A stretch of 64,000 nt of DNA from Pantoea sp. At-9b (GTDB lineage: Bacteria > Pseudomonadota > Gammaproteobacteria > Enterobacterales > Enterobacteriaceae), in NCBI RefSeq assembly GCF_000175935.2, contig NC_014837.1, positions 4,092,001 to 4,156,000 on the forward strand. Reading direction: 5' to 3'. Under the pieces are notes generated by a model, which had not been told where the DNA came from, searched no databases, and saw only the letters and a program-made list of their open reading frames with translations. This document shows, one piece after another, positions 53,990 to 62,843 of this stretch. Within the stretch, counting starts at the first letter, position 1. Each line of letters begins with the position of its first letter. Both the position numbers and the translations under genes were made by a program.

Positions 53990-54904
53990 CTACGGCTTCA
54001 CCGTAAAAAACCGTGATTCACATTGCCGCGCGATCTCCCACAACTTATTACGAATCACCTGTTTCAATTGCAGGGTCGATTGTGACTGAGGCCGATCACG
54101 GCGGCTAATCAGCATCACCTCAAACGGCAACGGTTGTGCCACCGGCAGCAGTTTCAGCTGATCGGCATAGCGACAGGCGGTAAACAAATCAACTATCCCC
54201 ACGCCGCCGCCCGCCAGCACCATGTCGGCAATCACCGAGTAGGTCTTAATCGACAAGGACACCCCGGGATTTAACCCCTTATCGCGCAACGCACGATGCA
54301 GCACACGCCCCAGCGGGTCCTGGCTTTGCATCATCAGCAAATTATTGGCGCACAACCATTCGAGGGTGACCGGTTCATTGTGGGTGTGATACTGCGGCAG
54401 CAGCGCGACCATCGAGGATTGAAACAAAGGTTCCGCCAGCAGCTCCGCATCCACCTGCTGCCCAAACACCAGCGCGAAGTCGAGCTGATTATCGAGAATG
54501 CTGCGGCACAGGGTGCTGAAGTGTTCAGTGACCAGCTCCACGCTAACCGACGCCGCCTGTTGCCGCCAGGTCACCAGCGCCGGAGCCAGCACCATCTGAC
54601 CAAAAGCATGCGCCGCGCCAACGCGCACCGTCTGCCCTTCGCCGCGCCGCAGTTGCTCCGTCAGCTCGGTAATCGATTGCAAACGTTGATACAGTTCTTC
54701 CACTTCCGGCAGCAGACGCCGCCCTTCTGCGGTGACAATCATCCCCTGCGCACGCCGTTCAAACAGCGCAAACCCAAGCTGCTGCTCGGCGTGATTCAGC
54801 ACCCGGCTGACATTCGGTTGCGACACATTAAGCAAGCGCGCCGCACCGCTGATACTGCCGGTCTGCACAATCGCCTGAAACACCTCAATATGTCGCAATC
54901 GCAC
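53990..54904 (-). CDS. LysR-family transcriptional regulator of the peptide module
   Basis: 304 residues, GTG start at 54904. Winged helix-turn-helix at 1-60 (AARLLNVSQPNVSRVLNHAEQQLG), then an effector-binding domain with VRVGAAHAFGQMVLAPALVTW. It begins 2 bp behind the dipeptidase stop on the same strand and is therefore co-transcribed with it. It probably controls the divergent peptide importer and the dipeptidase itself. Confidence 0.9.
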   Translation of the reverse strand: MRLRHIEVFQAIVQTGSISGAARLLNVSQPNVSRVLNHAEQQLGFALFERRAQGMIVTAEGRRLLPEVEELYQRLQSITELTEQLRRGEGQTVRVGAAHAFGQMVLAPALVTWRQQAASVSVELVTEHFSTLCRSILDNQLDFALVFGQQVDAELLAEPLFQSSMVALLPQYHTHNEPVTLEWLCANNLLMMQSQDPLGRVLHRALRDKGLNPGVSLSIKTYSVIADMVLAGGGVGIVDLFTACRYADQLKLLPVAQPLPFEVMLISRRDRPQSQSTLQLKQVIRNKLWEIARQCESRFFTVKP

Positions 54905-54906
54905 GA

Positions 54907-55971
54907 TTATTCGCCCCAGGTGGCTTCAAGCACACGCAGCCAGTTGCCGTAGCAGATTTTCTCCAGCAACTGTTGCGAATAACCGCGCGCCGCCAGCGCA
55001 TCCACCACCAGCGGAAAACCGGCCACATCTTTCATATCACCCGGCATGGTCGCGCCATCCAGGTCGGAACCAAAACCAACGCCATCTTCACCCACTTTTT
55101 CCAACAGATATTCCACGTGACGCACGATAGCATCGACAGTGGTAGGCGCGTGGCGATCGCCATCTTCACGCAGGAAGGGCACGGCAAAATTCACACCGAC
55201 AAAGCCCTGCGTTGCCGCAATCGCGGCCAACTGACGGTCGGTCAGGTTACGCGACTGAGCACTCAACGCATGCGCATTGGAGTGGCTCGCCACCAGCGGT
55301 GCCGTGCTGATCTCCGCGGTATGCCAGAAACCTTTCTCATCCATATGCGACAGGTCAACCATAATGCGGCGCTGATTACAGTCACGTACCAGTTGCTTAC
55401 CCGCCGCCGTCAGGCCATTGCCGATATCGGGTGAGGAGGGATAACGGAAGGGCACGCCATCGCCAAACTGGTTTGGCCGGCTCCACAGTGGCCCAAGGGT
55501 ACGCAGCCCGCTGGCGTAGAGGATGTCCAGCAGCTCGCCATGCGTATCCAGAGCTTCCGCGCCCTCCACATGCATCACCACCGCCAGTACGTCTTTGCGC
55601 ATGCACTCACGAATGTCACGCACGCTGCGACAAATTTTTACCTGGCCCTGCGACGCCTGCTCAATACGCAGCAATAACGCCAGCATGGAGAAGGTGGCAT
55701 CGCGCGCATTGCTGATAATTTCCTGAGGAAAATCTGAGAGGTCTGGCGCACTTCTTGCAACTGACGGGTGTGATGGCACCCAGGTGGCAAAAATCCCACC
55801 TACCATATTTCCGTGCCGGATACGGGGAAAGTCCATCTGGCCTGAGTCAGTACCGTTGAAAAAAACATTCACGGCATCGGGCTGATGGTGTTGCCACAGT
55901 TTGTTCAGGACATCGTTGTGACCATCAAAAACCGGGATGGCAATCCGGTTGGCGTTCGGCGAGTCAGACAT
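54907..55971 (-). CDS. Membrane dipeptidase family protein (peptidase M19)
   Basis: 354 residues. Zinc dipeptidase fold of the renal dipeptidase family; metal ligands sit in FDGHND (His18, Asp20), VMHVEGAEAL (Glu) and the ASHSNAHALS and DLSHMDEKGF motifs, and FGSDLDGA is conserved. M19 enzymes hydrolyse dipeptides and characteristically accept a D-residue at the C-terminal position. There is no signal peptide, so it acts in the cytoplasm. It diverges from the ABC importer over a 200-bp region and is co-transcribed with a LysR gene. Confidence 0.92.
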   Translation of the reverse strand: MSDSPNANRIAIPVFDGHNDVLNKLWQHHQPDAVNVFFNGTDSGQMDFPRIRHGNMVGGIFATWVPSHPSVARSAPDLSDFPQEIISNARDATFSMLALLLRIEQASQGQVKICRSVRDIRECMRKDVLAVVMHVEGAEALDTHGELLDILYASGLRTLGPLWSRPNQFGDGVPFRYPSSPDIGNGLTAAGKQLVRDCNQRRIMVDLSHMDEKGFWHTAEISTAPLVASHSNAHALSAQSRNLTDRQLAAIAATQGFVGVNFAVPFLREDGDRHAPTTVDAIVRHVEYLLEKVGEDGVGFGSDLDGATMPGDMKDVAGFPLVVDALAARGYSQQLLEKICYGNWLRVLEATWGE

Positions 55972-56171
55972 GTTGTATCCGTTTCTTGTTCAGGGGAAAG
56001 CGCAAACGCTGCCAGTTGAGGGGGCAAAATGCACCAAAAAAGGGCAAGCGGCTGCGCATGAAACAAAAGGCTTAATGCCTGTTATTAATCCTCCTGCCCG
56101 GCGGGAATGTCAAGACAAAAAACAGCAAATAATAACTTTTTTATTTTAATAATCAATAAGTTGGAGTTGTC

Positions 56172-57767
56172 ATGGTAACCAGAAGACGTTTTCTTGCAGG
56201 ATGCACCGCAGTGCCCTTCCTTTCGTATCTCAGCCTCAACTCTGCCTTTGCTGCCACGCCGCCCAGCATGCTGGTGATGGCGATGCAGCTGGACAACATG
56301 ACCAGCCTCGATCCCCACGAAAGCTTTGAAGCCACCGGCGGCCAGATCTGCGGCAACCTGTATCAGAAGCTGGTGATGCCGGACCCACAGCAGGCCGACA
56401 AAGTGATCGGCGCACTGGCCAAAAGCTGGGAAGTGAACGCCGACAACAGCGTGTATACCTTCCATATCGATCCGGCAGCGAAATTTGCCGATGGCACACC
56501 GGTCACCGCCGAAGATGCGGCGTTCTCCATTGAACGTATTGTGAAACTGGATAAAAGCCCGGCGTTTATTATCAATCAGTTCGGCTTTACCAAAGACAAC
56601 GTGACCCAGCTGGTGACGGCAAAAGACACCCATACGCTGGAAATGAAACTGGGCGCACCGGCTGCTGAGACCTTCCTGCTGTATTGCCTGTCAGCCACCG
56701 TCGGCAGCATCGTGTCGAAGAAAGCCTGTCTGGCGAACCAGCAGAACAACGACTTCGGTAACGCGTGGCTGAAACAGCACAGCGCCGGTTCTGGTGCCTT
56801 TACCCTGCGCACCTGGAAAGCCAGCGAAACGGTGATTCTGGAACTCAGCCCGCAGTTTGCTGACCAGAGCAAAATCAAGCGCGTGATCCTGAAACATATC
56901 GCCGACCCGGCAGCACAGGCGCTGATGCTGAAAAAAGGCGATGTCGATGCGGCCTATGACCTGACCACCGAGCAACTGTTGCAGGTGAAAAATGACCCGA
57001 CGGTATCGCTGGTGAATCAGTCGCTCTCCGCCATCATGCTGATGTCATGCAACACCAATAACGAATACCTGAAAAAACCACAGGTATGGCAGGCGCTGAA
57101 ATGGGCGCTGGATTACGACAGCATCCAGAAAAATATTCTGTCGATGAGTTTCATCACCCATCAAAGCTTCCTGCCGAGCGGCTTCCCGGCGGCACTGGAC
57201 GATACCCCTTTCCATAAAGACATCGCCAAAGCTAAAGCGCTGCTGGCGGAAGCGGGTTACCCGAACGGGTTTGAAATCACCCTCGACCACTACTCAATGC
57301 AGCCGTACCCGGATATCGCACAGGCGATTCAGACCCAACTGGGCGCGATTGGCATCAAAGTGTCATTGATTGCGGCTGAAAACCGTCAGGTGCTGACCAA
57401 GATGCGTGCCCGTCAGCACCAGCTGGCATTGACCGTCTGGGGTGCGGATTACTTCGACCCGAACTCCAATACCGAAGCCTTCTGCGTTAACACCGACAAC
57501 AGCGACAACGCGCGCAACCGCACGCTGGCCTGGCGTTGCAGCTGGTCTGACGATGAGTTCAACCAACTGACCGAGCAGGCGCTGCACGAGGCCGATCCGG
57601 CCAAACGTATCGCGCTGTATCACCAGATTCAGCAACTTGGCCGTGAGAAGAGTCCGTTTATCTACATGATGCAGAAAACCAAAAACGTCGCGGTCGGCAA
57701 AAATGTCAGCAACGTTCACCTGACCGTGCTGGAGCAATGGCCGTATGAGCAGGTGAAAAAAGCCTGA
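56172..57767 (+). CDS. Peptide ABC transporter substrate-binding protein, Tat-exported
   Basis: 531 residues, DppA/OppA-type (SBP_bac_5). The N-terminus TRRRFLAGCTAVPFLSYLS is a clear twin-arginine signal (RR followed by F-L), unlike the Sec signals of E. coli DppA. Family blocks include LDPHESFEATGGQICGNLYQKLV, GDVDAAYDLTTEQL and ALLAEAGYPNGFEITL. First gene of the importer operon; its TGA overlaps the permease ATG (TGATG). The ligand is inferred to be D-residue-containing di- or oligopeptides from the neighbouring peptidases. Confidence 0.9.
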   Translation: MVTRRRFLAGCTAVPFLSYLSLNSAFAATPPSMLVMAMQLDNMTSLDPHESFEATGGQICGNLYQKLVMPDPQQADKVIGALAKSWEVNADNSVYTFHIDPAAKFADGTPVTAEDAAFSIERIVKLDKSPAFIINQFGFTKDNVTQLVTAKDTHTLEMKLGAPAAETFLLYCLSATVGSIVSKKACLANQQNNDFGNAWLKQHSAGSGAFTLRTWKASETVILELSPQFADQSKIKRVILKHIADPAAQALMLKKGDVDAAYDLTTEQLLQVKNDPTVSLVNQSLSAIMLMSCNTNNEYLKKPQVWQALKWALDYDSIQKNILSMSFITHQSFLPSGFPAALDDTPFHKDIAKAKALLAEAGYPNGFEITLDHYSMQPYPDIAQAIQTQLGAIGIKVSLIAAENRQVLTKMRARQHQLALTVWGADYFDPNSNTEAFCVNTDNSDNARNRTLAWRCSWSDDEFNQLTEQALHEADPAKRIALYHQIQQLGREKSPFIYMMQKTKNVAVGKNVSNVHLTVLEQWPYEQVKKA

Positions 57768-58777
57768 TGCCGTTACTGAAGAAAATCGTCAGCACCCTGA
57801 GCAGCCTGGTGCTGACGCTGTTTGGCCTGTCGGTTTTGACCTTTTTCATTGGCCGCGTGATGCCCACCGATCCGGTGTTGGCAGCGGTCGGTGATAACGC
57901 GCCCCAGTCCGTGGTGGAGCGCGTGCGTGCGGAGATGGGGCTGGATCAGCCCCTTTACATCCAGTTTGGTCATTACCTCAATCAGCTGTTACATGGCGAT
58001 CTCGGCAAATCGATTCTGACCTCCAACCCGGTCACCACCGATATCGCCCGTTTCTTCCCGGCCACCATGGAGCTGGCAACGGCGGCGATCATTATCGCCG
58101 CGTTGATTGGCATCCCGCTGGGCGTGTGGGCAGCGGTACGCCAAAGCAGCTGGGTGGATCAAACCATTCGCGTGGTGTGCCTGGCAGGCCACTCGCTGCC
58201 GGTGTTCGTGCTGGCGTTGCTGAGTCTGCTGGTGTTCTACGCGGTGCTGGGCATTGCCCCGGGGCCGGGACGGCAGGACATCATCTGGCAGGATATGGTG
58301 CCGCAGGTGACGGGCTTCCTCACCATCGACTCCCTGCTGGCGGGTGAGTATGACGCTTTCCGTGATGCGCTGGCACATATGGCGCAACCGGTGTTGATCC
58401 TCGCCTATTTCAGCATGGCCTACATCACGCGTATGACGCGCACTTTTATGCTCAACGCCCTGAGCGGCGAGTTTGTGATCACCGCGCGCGCCAAGGGTTT
58501 ATCTTCGGCGCGGGTGATCTGGCGTCACGCCTTCCCCACGGTGGCGGTACAGCTGGTGACGGTGTTGGCACTGACCTACGCCGGGTTGCTGGAGGGTGCC
58601 GTCGTGACGGAAAACGTCTTTGCCTGGCCGGGCCTCGGGCAGTACCTCACCACCTCGCTGATGAATGCCGACATGAACCCGGTGGTGGGCGCAACCCTGC
58701 TGGTCGGCACCGTATATGTGCTGCTTAATCAGCTGGCTGACCTTCTCTATCGACTTTGGGACCCGCGCGTAAAATGA
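57767..58777 (+). CDS. Peptide ABC transporter permease (DppB-like)
   Basis: 336 residues, six transmembrane helices. The C-terminal EAA loop region ITARAKGLSSARVIWRHAFP contacts the ATPase, and the N-terminal half shows GLDQPLYIQFGHYLNQLLHGDLGKS, conserved in DppB. Overlaps the substrate-binding protein stop and the DppC-like start (ATGA), so the operon is tightly coupled. Confidence 0.93.
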   Translation: MPLLKKIVSTLSSLVLTLFGLSVLTFFIGRVMPTDPVLAAVGDNAPQSVVERVRAEMGLDQPLYIQFGHYLNQLLHGDLGKSILTSNPVTTDIARFFPATMELATAAIIIAALIGIPLGVWAAVRQSSWVDQTIRVVCLAGHSLPVFVLALLSLLVFYAVLGIAPGPGRQDIIWQDMVPQVTGFLTIDSLLAGEYDAFRDALAHMAQPVLILAYFSMAYITRMTRTFMLNALSGEFVITARAKGLSSARVIWRHAFPTVAVQLVTVLALTYAGLLEGAVVTENVFAWPGLGQYLTTSLMNADMNPVVGATLLVGTVYVLLNQLADLLYRLWDPRVK

Positions 58778-59673
58778 TCTTTTTCTCTCGTGACTGGCTA
58801 CTGGATGACACGCCAGCCAACCGCCGTCAGGCGGTGTGGGGCCGCCGCTATCGTCTGTGGCTCAGCCTGCGCAGTAACCCACTGGCAATGGCGGGGCTGC
58901 TGGTCATTTTCCTGATGTTACTGCTGGCGCTGTTTGCGCCGCTGCTGACACCGTTCGATCCCGGTACACAGCATCTGGATAACCGCCTTGCGCTACCGTC
59001 CTGGACACACTGGCTCGGCACCGATGAACTGGGGCGCGATGTCTGGACACGCATCATCTATGGCGGGCGCACCACGCTTGGCATGGTGATCGCGGTGGTG
59101 TTGCTGACCGCCCCGCTCGGCCTGTTAATTGGCTGTATCGCCGGGTATGCCGGAGGGTTTGTCGATAAGGCGCTGATGCGTCTGACCGATATCTTCCTCG
59201 CTTTCCCACGCCTGATTCTGGCGCTGGCGTTTGTTGCCGCGCTGAAACCGGGTGTCGAAAGCGCGGTGCTGGCGATTGCCCTCACCGCCTGGCCGCCCTA
59301 TGCGCGTCTGGCCCGTGCTGAGACGTTGCAGTTCCGCAACAGCGATTTTATCGCCGCCAGCCGCCTGACCGGGGCCGCGCCATTGCGCATTATTCTGCGC
59401 CACATCATGCCACTGTGCGTACCCAGCCTGATTGTGCGCGTCACACTCGACATGAGCTCGATCATCATCACCGCCGCCAGCCTGGGTTTTCTCGGCATGG
59501 GTGCACAACCGCCTTCACCGGAATGGGGCACGATGATCGCCACCGCGCGCCGTTTTCTGTTTAGCGAATGGTGGGTGCCGCTGATGCCGTGTATCGCGAT
59601 TTTCCTGACGTCGCTGGCGTTCAACTTTCTTGGTGACGGTCTGCGCGACGTGCTGGACCCGAAGGAGCGCTAA
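58774..59673 (+). CDS. Peptide ABC transporter permease (DppC-like)
   Basis: 299 residues from the ATG at 58774, which overlaps the DppB-like stop. Transmembrane segments follow a TIGR-typical N-terminal extension; GTDELGRDVWTRIIYGGRTTLGMV and FIAASRLTGAAPLRIILRHIMP (EAA loop) identify DppC. Together with DppB it forms the inner-membrane channel. It ends directly before the first ATPase gene. Confidence 0.93.
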   Translation: MIFFSRDWLLDDTPANRRQAVWGRRYRLWLSLRSNPLAMAGLLVIFLMLLLALFAPLLTPFDPGTQHLDNRLALPSWTHWLGTDELGRDVWTRIIYGGRTTLGMVIAVVLLTAPLGLLIGCIAGYAGGFVDKALMRLTDIFLAFPRLILALAFVAALKPGVESAVLAIALTAWPPYARLARAETLQFRNSDFIAASRLTGAAPLRIILRHIMPLCVPSLIVRVTLDMSSIIITAASLGFLGMGAQPPSPEWGTMIATARRFLFSEWWVPLMPCIAIFLTSLAFNFLGDGLRDVLDPKER

Positions 59674-60501
59674 ATGTTGGTGGAAATTGATAATCTGCGC
59701 ATTGCCTTTCGCAATCGCGCTGAAACCTTTGAAGCGGTGCGTGGCGTCAGCTTTAGCGTTGGCCGCGAAAAATTTGCCATTGTCGGCGAGAGTGGTTCCG
59801 GCAAATCGCTGACGGCACGGAGCCTGATGCAGCTACTGCCAGGCAATGCCGAGGTAACGGCGGATGTGCTGCGCTTCGACGGTATCGATCTGCGTGGTGC
59901 CAGCGAAAAAGTGCTGCGCCAGATTCGCGGCAAGCGCGTCGGTTTTATTTTGCAGGACCCGAAATATTCGCTGAATCCGGTGATGACCATCGGCCAGCAG
60001 ATTGCTGAAGCCTGGCGTGAGCACAAAGGCGGCAGCAAAAAAGCGGCGATGCAGGCGGCGATTGGCTTGCTGGAACAGGTAAAAATCCGCGATCCCGACG
60101 GGGTGGCGAAGCGCTATCCCCATGAAGTTTCGGGCGGTATGGGCCAGCGCGTCATGATTGCCATGATGCTGGCACCGGACCCGGAGCTGCTGATCGCCGA
60201 CGAACCCACCAGCGCGCTGGATGCCACGGTGCAGGCGGAGATCCTGAAACTGATTGACGATCTGGTTTCTGCGCGTGGTATGGGGTTGATCCTGATCAGC
60301 CACGATCTGCCGCTGGTATCCCATTTCTGCGATCGTGTGGCGGTGATGTACGCCGGAAAGATCGTCGAACTGCTGGATGCCGGACAACTGCAACAGGCGC
60401 AGCACCCGTACACCCGTGGATTGCTGGCCTGCCTGCCGTCTCTGCGCCATCCGCGTGAGCGGTTGCCGGTGTTGCAGCGCGACGCGGCGTGGCGGGATTA
60501 A
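59674..60501 (+). CDS. Peptide ABC transporter ATPase (DppD-like)
   Basis: 275 residues. Walker A GESGSGKS, Q-loop VGFILQDP, signature VSGGMGQRVMIAMML, Walker B LLIADEPTSALD and H-loop LISHDLP are complete. The C-terminal extension of DppD/OppD that binds an Fe-S cluster is short here. Starts at the ATG immediately after the stop of DppC. Confidence 0.93.
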   Translation: MLVEIDNLRIAFRNRAETFEAVRGVSFSVGREKFAIVGESGSGKSLTARSLMQLLPGNAEVTADVLRFDGIDLRGASEKVLRQIRGKRVGFILQDPKYSLNPVMTIGQQIAEAWREHKGGSKKAAMQAAIGLLEQVKIRDPDGVAKRYPHEVSGGMGQRVMIAMMLAPDPELLIADEPTSALDATVQAEILKLIDDLVSARGMGLILISHDLPLVSHFCDRVAVMYAGKIVELLDAGQLQQAQHPYTRGLLACLPSLRHPRERLPVLQRDAAWRD

Positions 60502-60526
60502 TAACGTATTTGTACGAGCAAAATAC

Positions 60527-61267
60527 ATGATTCATATCGATAATCTGCGCATCGCCTTTGGTGCGCATACCGTGGTGAAAGGCGTCAGCTTTAGCGTGGG
60601 TAACGGCGAAAGTTTTGGCCTGGTCGGCGAAAGCGGTTCCGGCAAATCCACCATTCTGCGGGCGCTGGCCGGGCTGAATGAAGACTGGCAGGGCAGCATG
60701 ACCTTCGGTGGTCAGGCGCTGAGCGCCAAACGCAGCCGTGCTTTTTTTCGCCAGGTCCAAATGGTGTTTCAGGACCCGTTCGGCTCGCTGCATCCGCGCC
60801 AGACCATTGACCGTATCCTGCACGAGCCATTGCTGGTGCATCAGATTGATCGCGCCGAACAACGAATCAGCCAGGCACTGAGCGAAGTGGGCCTGCCTGC
60901 GGCAGTACGTTTTCGTTATCCCCACCAGCTCTCTGGTGGGCAACGTCAGCGTGTGGCGATTGCCCGTGCGTTGATTGCCGAACCGGAAGTGCTGCTGCTG
61001 GATGAGCCGACCTCGGCGCTTGATGTGTCAGTGCAGGCGGAAATCCTTAATTTACTTAGCGATCTTCGCAGCGAGCGCAAACTGACCTACATTATGGTGA
61101 CACACAACCTCGCGGTAGTGACGCATCTGTGTCAGCGCATTGGCGTGATGCAGCATGGCGAGATGGTGGAGCAACTGAGCGCTGATGACCTGCGCGCCCG
61201 CCGTATCCAGCATCCGCACACCGCACAACTTTTTGATCTCAGCATGACGCTGGAGGAACCGGCATGA
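60527..61267 (+). CDS. Peptide ABC transporter ATPase (DppF-like)
   Basis: 246 residues from the ATG at 60527; a longer open frame upstream overlaps the DppD-like gene and is not conserved. Walker A GESGSGKST, Q-loop MVFQDP, signature LSGGQRQRVAIARAL, Walker B LLLDEPTSALDVS and H-loop VTHNLA are intact. It heterodimerises with the DppD-like subunit. The ribosome binding site is weak. Its TGA overlaps the next ATG. Confidence 0.92.
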   Translation: MIHIDNLRIAFGAHTVVKGVSFSVGNGESFGLVGESGSGKSTILRALAGLNEDWQGSMTFGGQALSAKRSRAFFRQVQMVFQDPFGSLHPRQTIDRILHEPLLVHQIDRAEQRISQALSEVGLPAAVRFRYPHQLSGGQRQRVAIARALIAEPEVLLLDEPTSALDVSVQAEILNLLSDLRSERKLTYIMVTHNLAVVTHLCQRIGVMQHGEMVEQLSADDLRARRIQHPHTAQLFDLSMTLEEPA

Positions 61268-62775
61268 CAGCCCACTGGCAACAGGCCGCAGACGTTGCAA
61301 ACTCGATCGTGCAAAGCTGGCAACAACCCGGTGCACCAGGCGGTGCGATCGTGCTCTTTGATGCCCACCATATTCATTCGACGCACTGCGCCGGACTGGG
61401 CGATCTGGCCCAACAGACGCCCTTCACCGTCGACAGCGTGGTGCGTTTTGCCTCCATCACCAAACATCTGTTTGCAACCATGGTGACCGGGCCGGGCCGC
61501 CGTTATATGCAACTGGATGACACCCTGGCACAGCATCTGCCACAGCTGACCGGTGCCAACGGCGCGGTCACCGTCGGCCAGGCGCTGGATATGAGCAGCG
61601 GCCTGCCGGATGTGCGCGAAACCCTGTCATTACTCGGTTTGTCGGTCTACAACGCCACTACCGCCGCCGATTTGCTCGCTTTCGTGGCCCGTGAAGGCGA
61701 TCTCAGCTACCCGCCAGGCAGCGAGATCTCCTACACCAACACCGGCTATCGCCTGGTGGAAGAAGCGTTAAAGGCTAAAGGCGTGCTGTTCAACGACCTG
61801 TTGCAGCAATACGTATGCGAACCGCTGGATATCGACCTGTTCGCACCGGAAAGCTGGTTCGATATCGTGCCGGGTCTGGTGCCCGGTTACTGGTACAACG
61901 GGCAGCAGTGGCAGCTTTCCAGTGCCGGTCTGCATCTGTCGGCGTCCGGCAGTGTGACCGGCAGCCTGCGCCATCTGACACGTTGGTTACAAAGTTTGTT
62001 AGCGGATAGCGGCCCAGGTGCTGGCGTGCTGCAACGGTTGAGCGCCCCCCGTAATCTGAACGATGGCCGCACCAGCGGGTATGGTCTCGGCATTACCAGC
62101 TCGACGCTCGGGAGCCAGACATTGTTTGGTCACGGCGGTTCTCACGCCGGTTATAAAAGTTATTTCCTGCTGCACCCGGAGCTGAAAATAGGTGTGGCAC
62201 TGGTAGCCAACCGCGAAGATGTCACCACCTCCGAAAGCGCACTGCGTATTCTGGCAGCGGCGCTGGGCCGGACATTGCCGGAGAAAGGACATGATCTCAC
62301 CCCCGGTTTATATGTGGCACCGGATGCCGCTGACTGGCTGGAGATCAAGGGCGTCACCGCCACCTGGCTGGGCGCGGGTGAAACCCTGTGGCGCGATGAA
62401 CGCCACGGCGATGCCGTCTCGCTTTCCAGCACCTTCCCGATGCAGTTACGCCACGACGGTGCGGCGATTGTCGGTGAAATCGGCCATGCCGCGCGCCGTT
62501 TCGTGCCGGTGCAACCGGACAGTGCCAGCATCGACAATTTGCAAGGGCGCTGGTTTGCGTCGCAGTGGCGCAGCGAAATGGTGATTGAGGGTGAGACGCT
62601 GACGATGGGCATCGGCCCGGCGGCGATTCGCGCCACGCTGCAATCGCTGGGCGGCGATCGCGTACTGGCGACCGCGCTGGATGGCCCGTGGGAGAAACGG
62701 TTTGTGCTGGCACGGTCTGGAGATAACGTGCGGCTGCTGCTCAATCGCAGCCGCGTGGTGACCTTTACACGCTAA
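61264..62775 (+). CDS. Serine hydrolase, beta-lactamase fold; probable D-aminopeptidase (S12)
   Basis: 503 residues. The three penicillin-recognising-enzyme motifs are SITK (Ser64-Lys67), YTN (Tyr157-Asn159) and HGG (His290). Length, the extended C-terminal beta domain and motif positions resemble Ochrobactrum D-aminopeptidase DAP, which releases N-terminal D-residues, more than beta-lactamase or PBPs. No signal peptide, so cytoplasmic. Its ATG overlaps the last ABC gene (ATGA), making it the terminal gene of the importer operon and indicating that imported peptides carry D-amino acids. Confidence 0.85.
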   Translation: MTAHWQQAADVANSIVQSWQQPGAPGGAIVLFDAHHIHSTHCAGLGDLAQQTPFTVDSVVRFASITKHLFATMVTGPGRRYMQLDDTLAQHLPQLTGANGAVTVGQALDMSSGLPDVRETLSLLGLSVYNATTAADLLAFVAREGDLSYPPGSEISYTNTGYRLVEEALKAKGVLFNDLLQQYVCEPLDIDLFAPESWFDIVPGLVPGYWYNGQQWQLSSAGLHLSASGSVTGSLRHLTRWLQSLLADSGPGAGVLQRLSAPRNLNDGRTSGYGLGITSSTLGSQTLFGHGGSHAGYKSYFLLHPELKIGVALVANREDVTTSESALRILAAALGRTLPEKGHDLTPGLYVAPDAADWLEIKGVTATWLGAGETLWRDERHGDAVSLSSTFPMQLRHDGAAIVGEIGHAARRFVPVQPDSASIDNLQGRWFASQWRSEMVIEGETLTMGIGPAAIRATLQSLGGDRVLATALDGPWEKRFVLARSGDNVRLLLNRSRVVTFTR

Positions 62776-62781
62776 AACCCC

Positions 62782-62840
62782 GCGCGATAAATCGCGCCGC
62801 CACGGGCCGAACGCAACCGTAGCGGCGCAATTTATTGCGT
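62782..62840. repeat. REP-like inverted pair (diverged)
   Basis: A reverse copy (62782-62803, ending CCAC for CTAC) and a forward copy with an altered hairpin (GTAGCGGCGCAATTTATTGC plus GT, 62819-62840) lie between the two convergent units. Confidence 0.88.
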
Positions 62841-62843
62841 ATT

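Noticed and set aside
53430..54006. Overlapping ORFs of 172 and 150 codons in the structured element
   Set aside because: They arise from GC-rich palindromes and an A-rich tract read in several frames; low-complexity products and no credible starts.
61264..62775. Could be a class C beta-lactamase or PBP
   Set aside because: The motifs are shared, but there is no signal peptide, and the length and operon context fit cytoplasmic D-aminopeptidase better.
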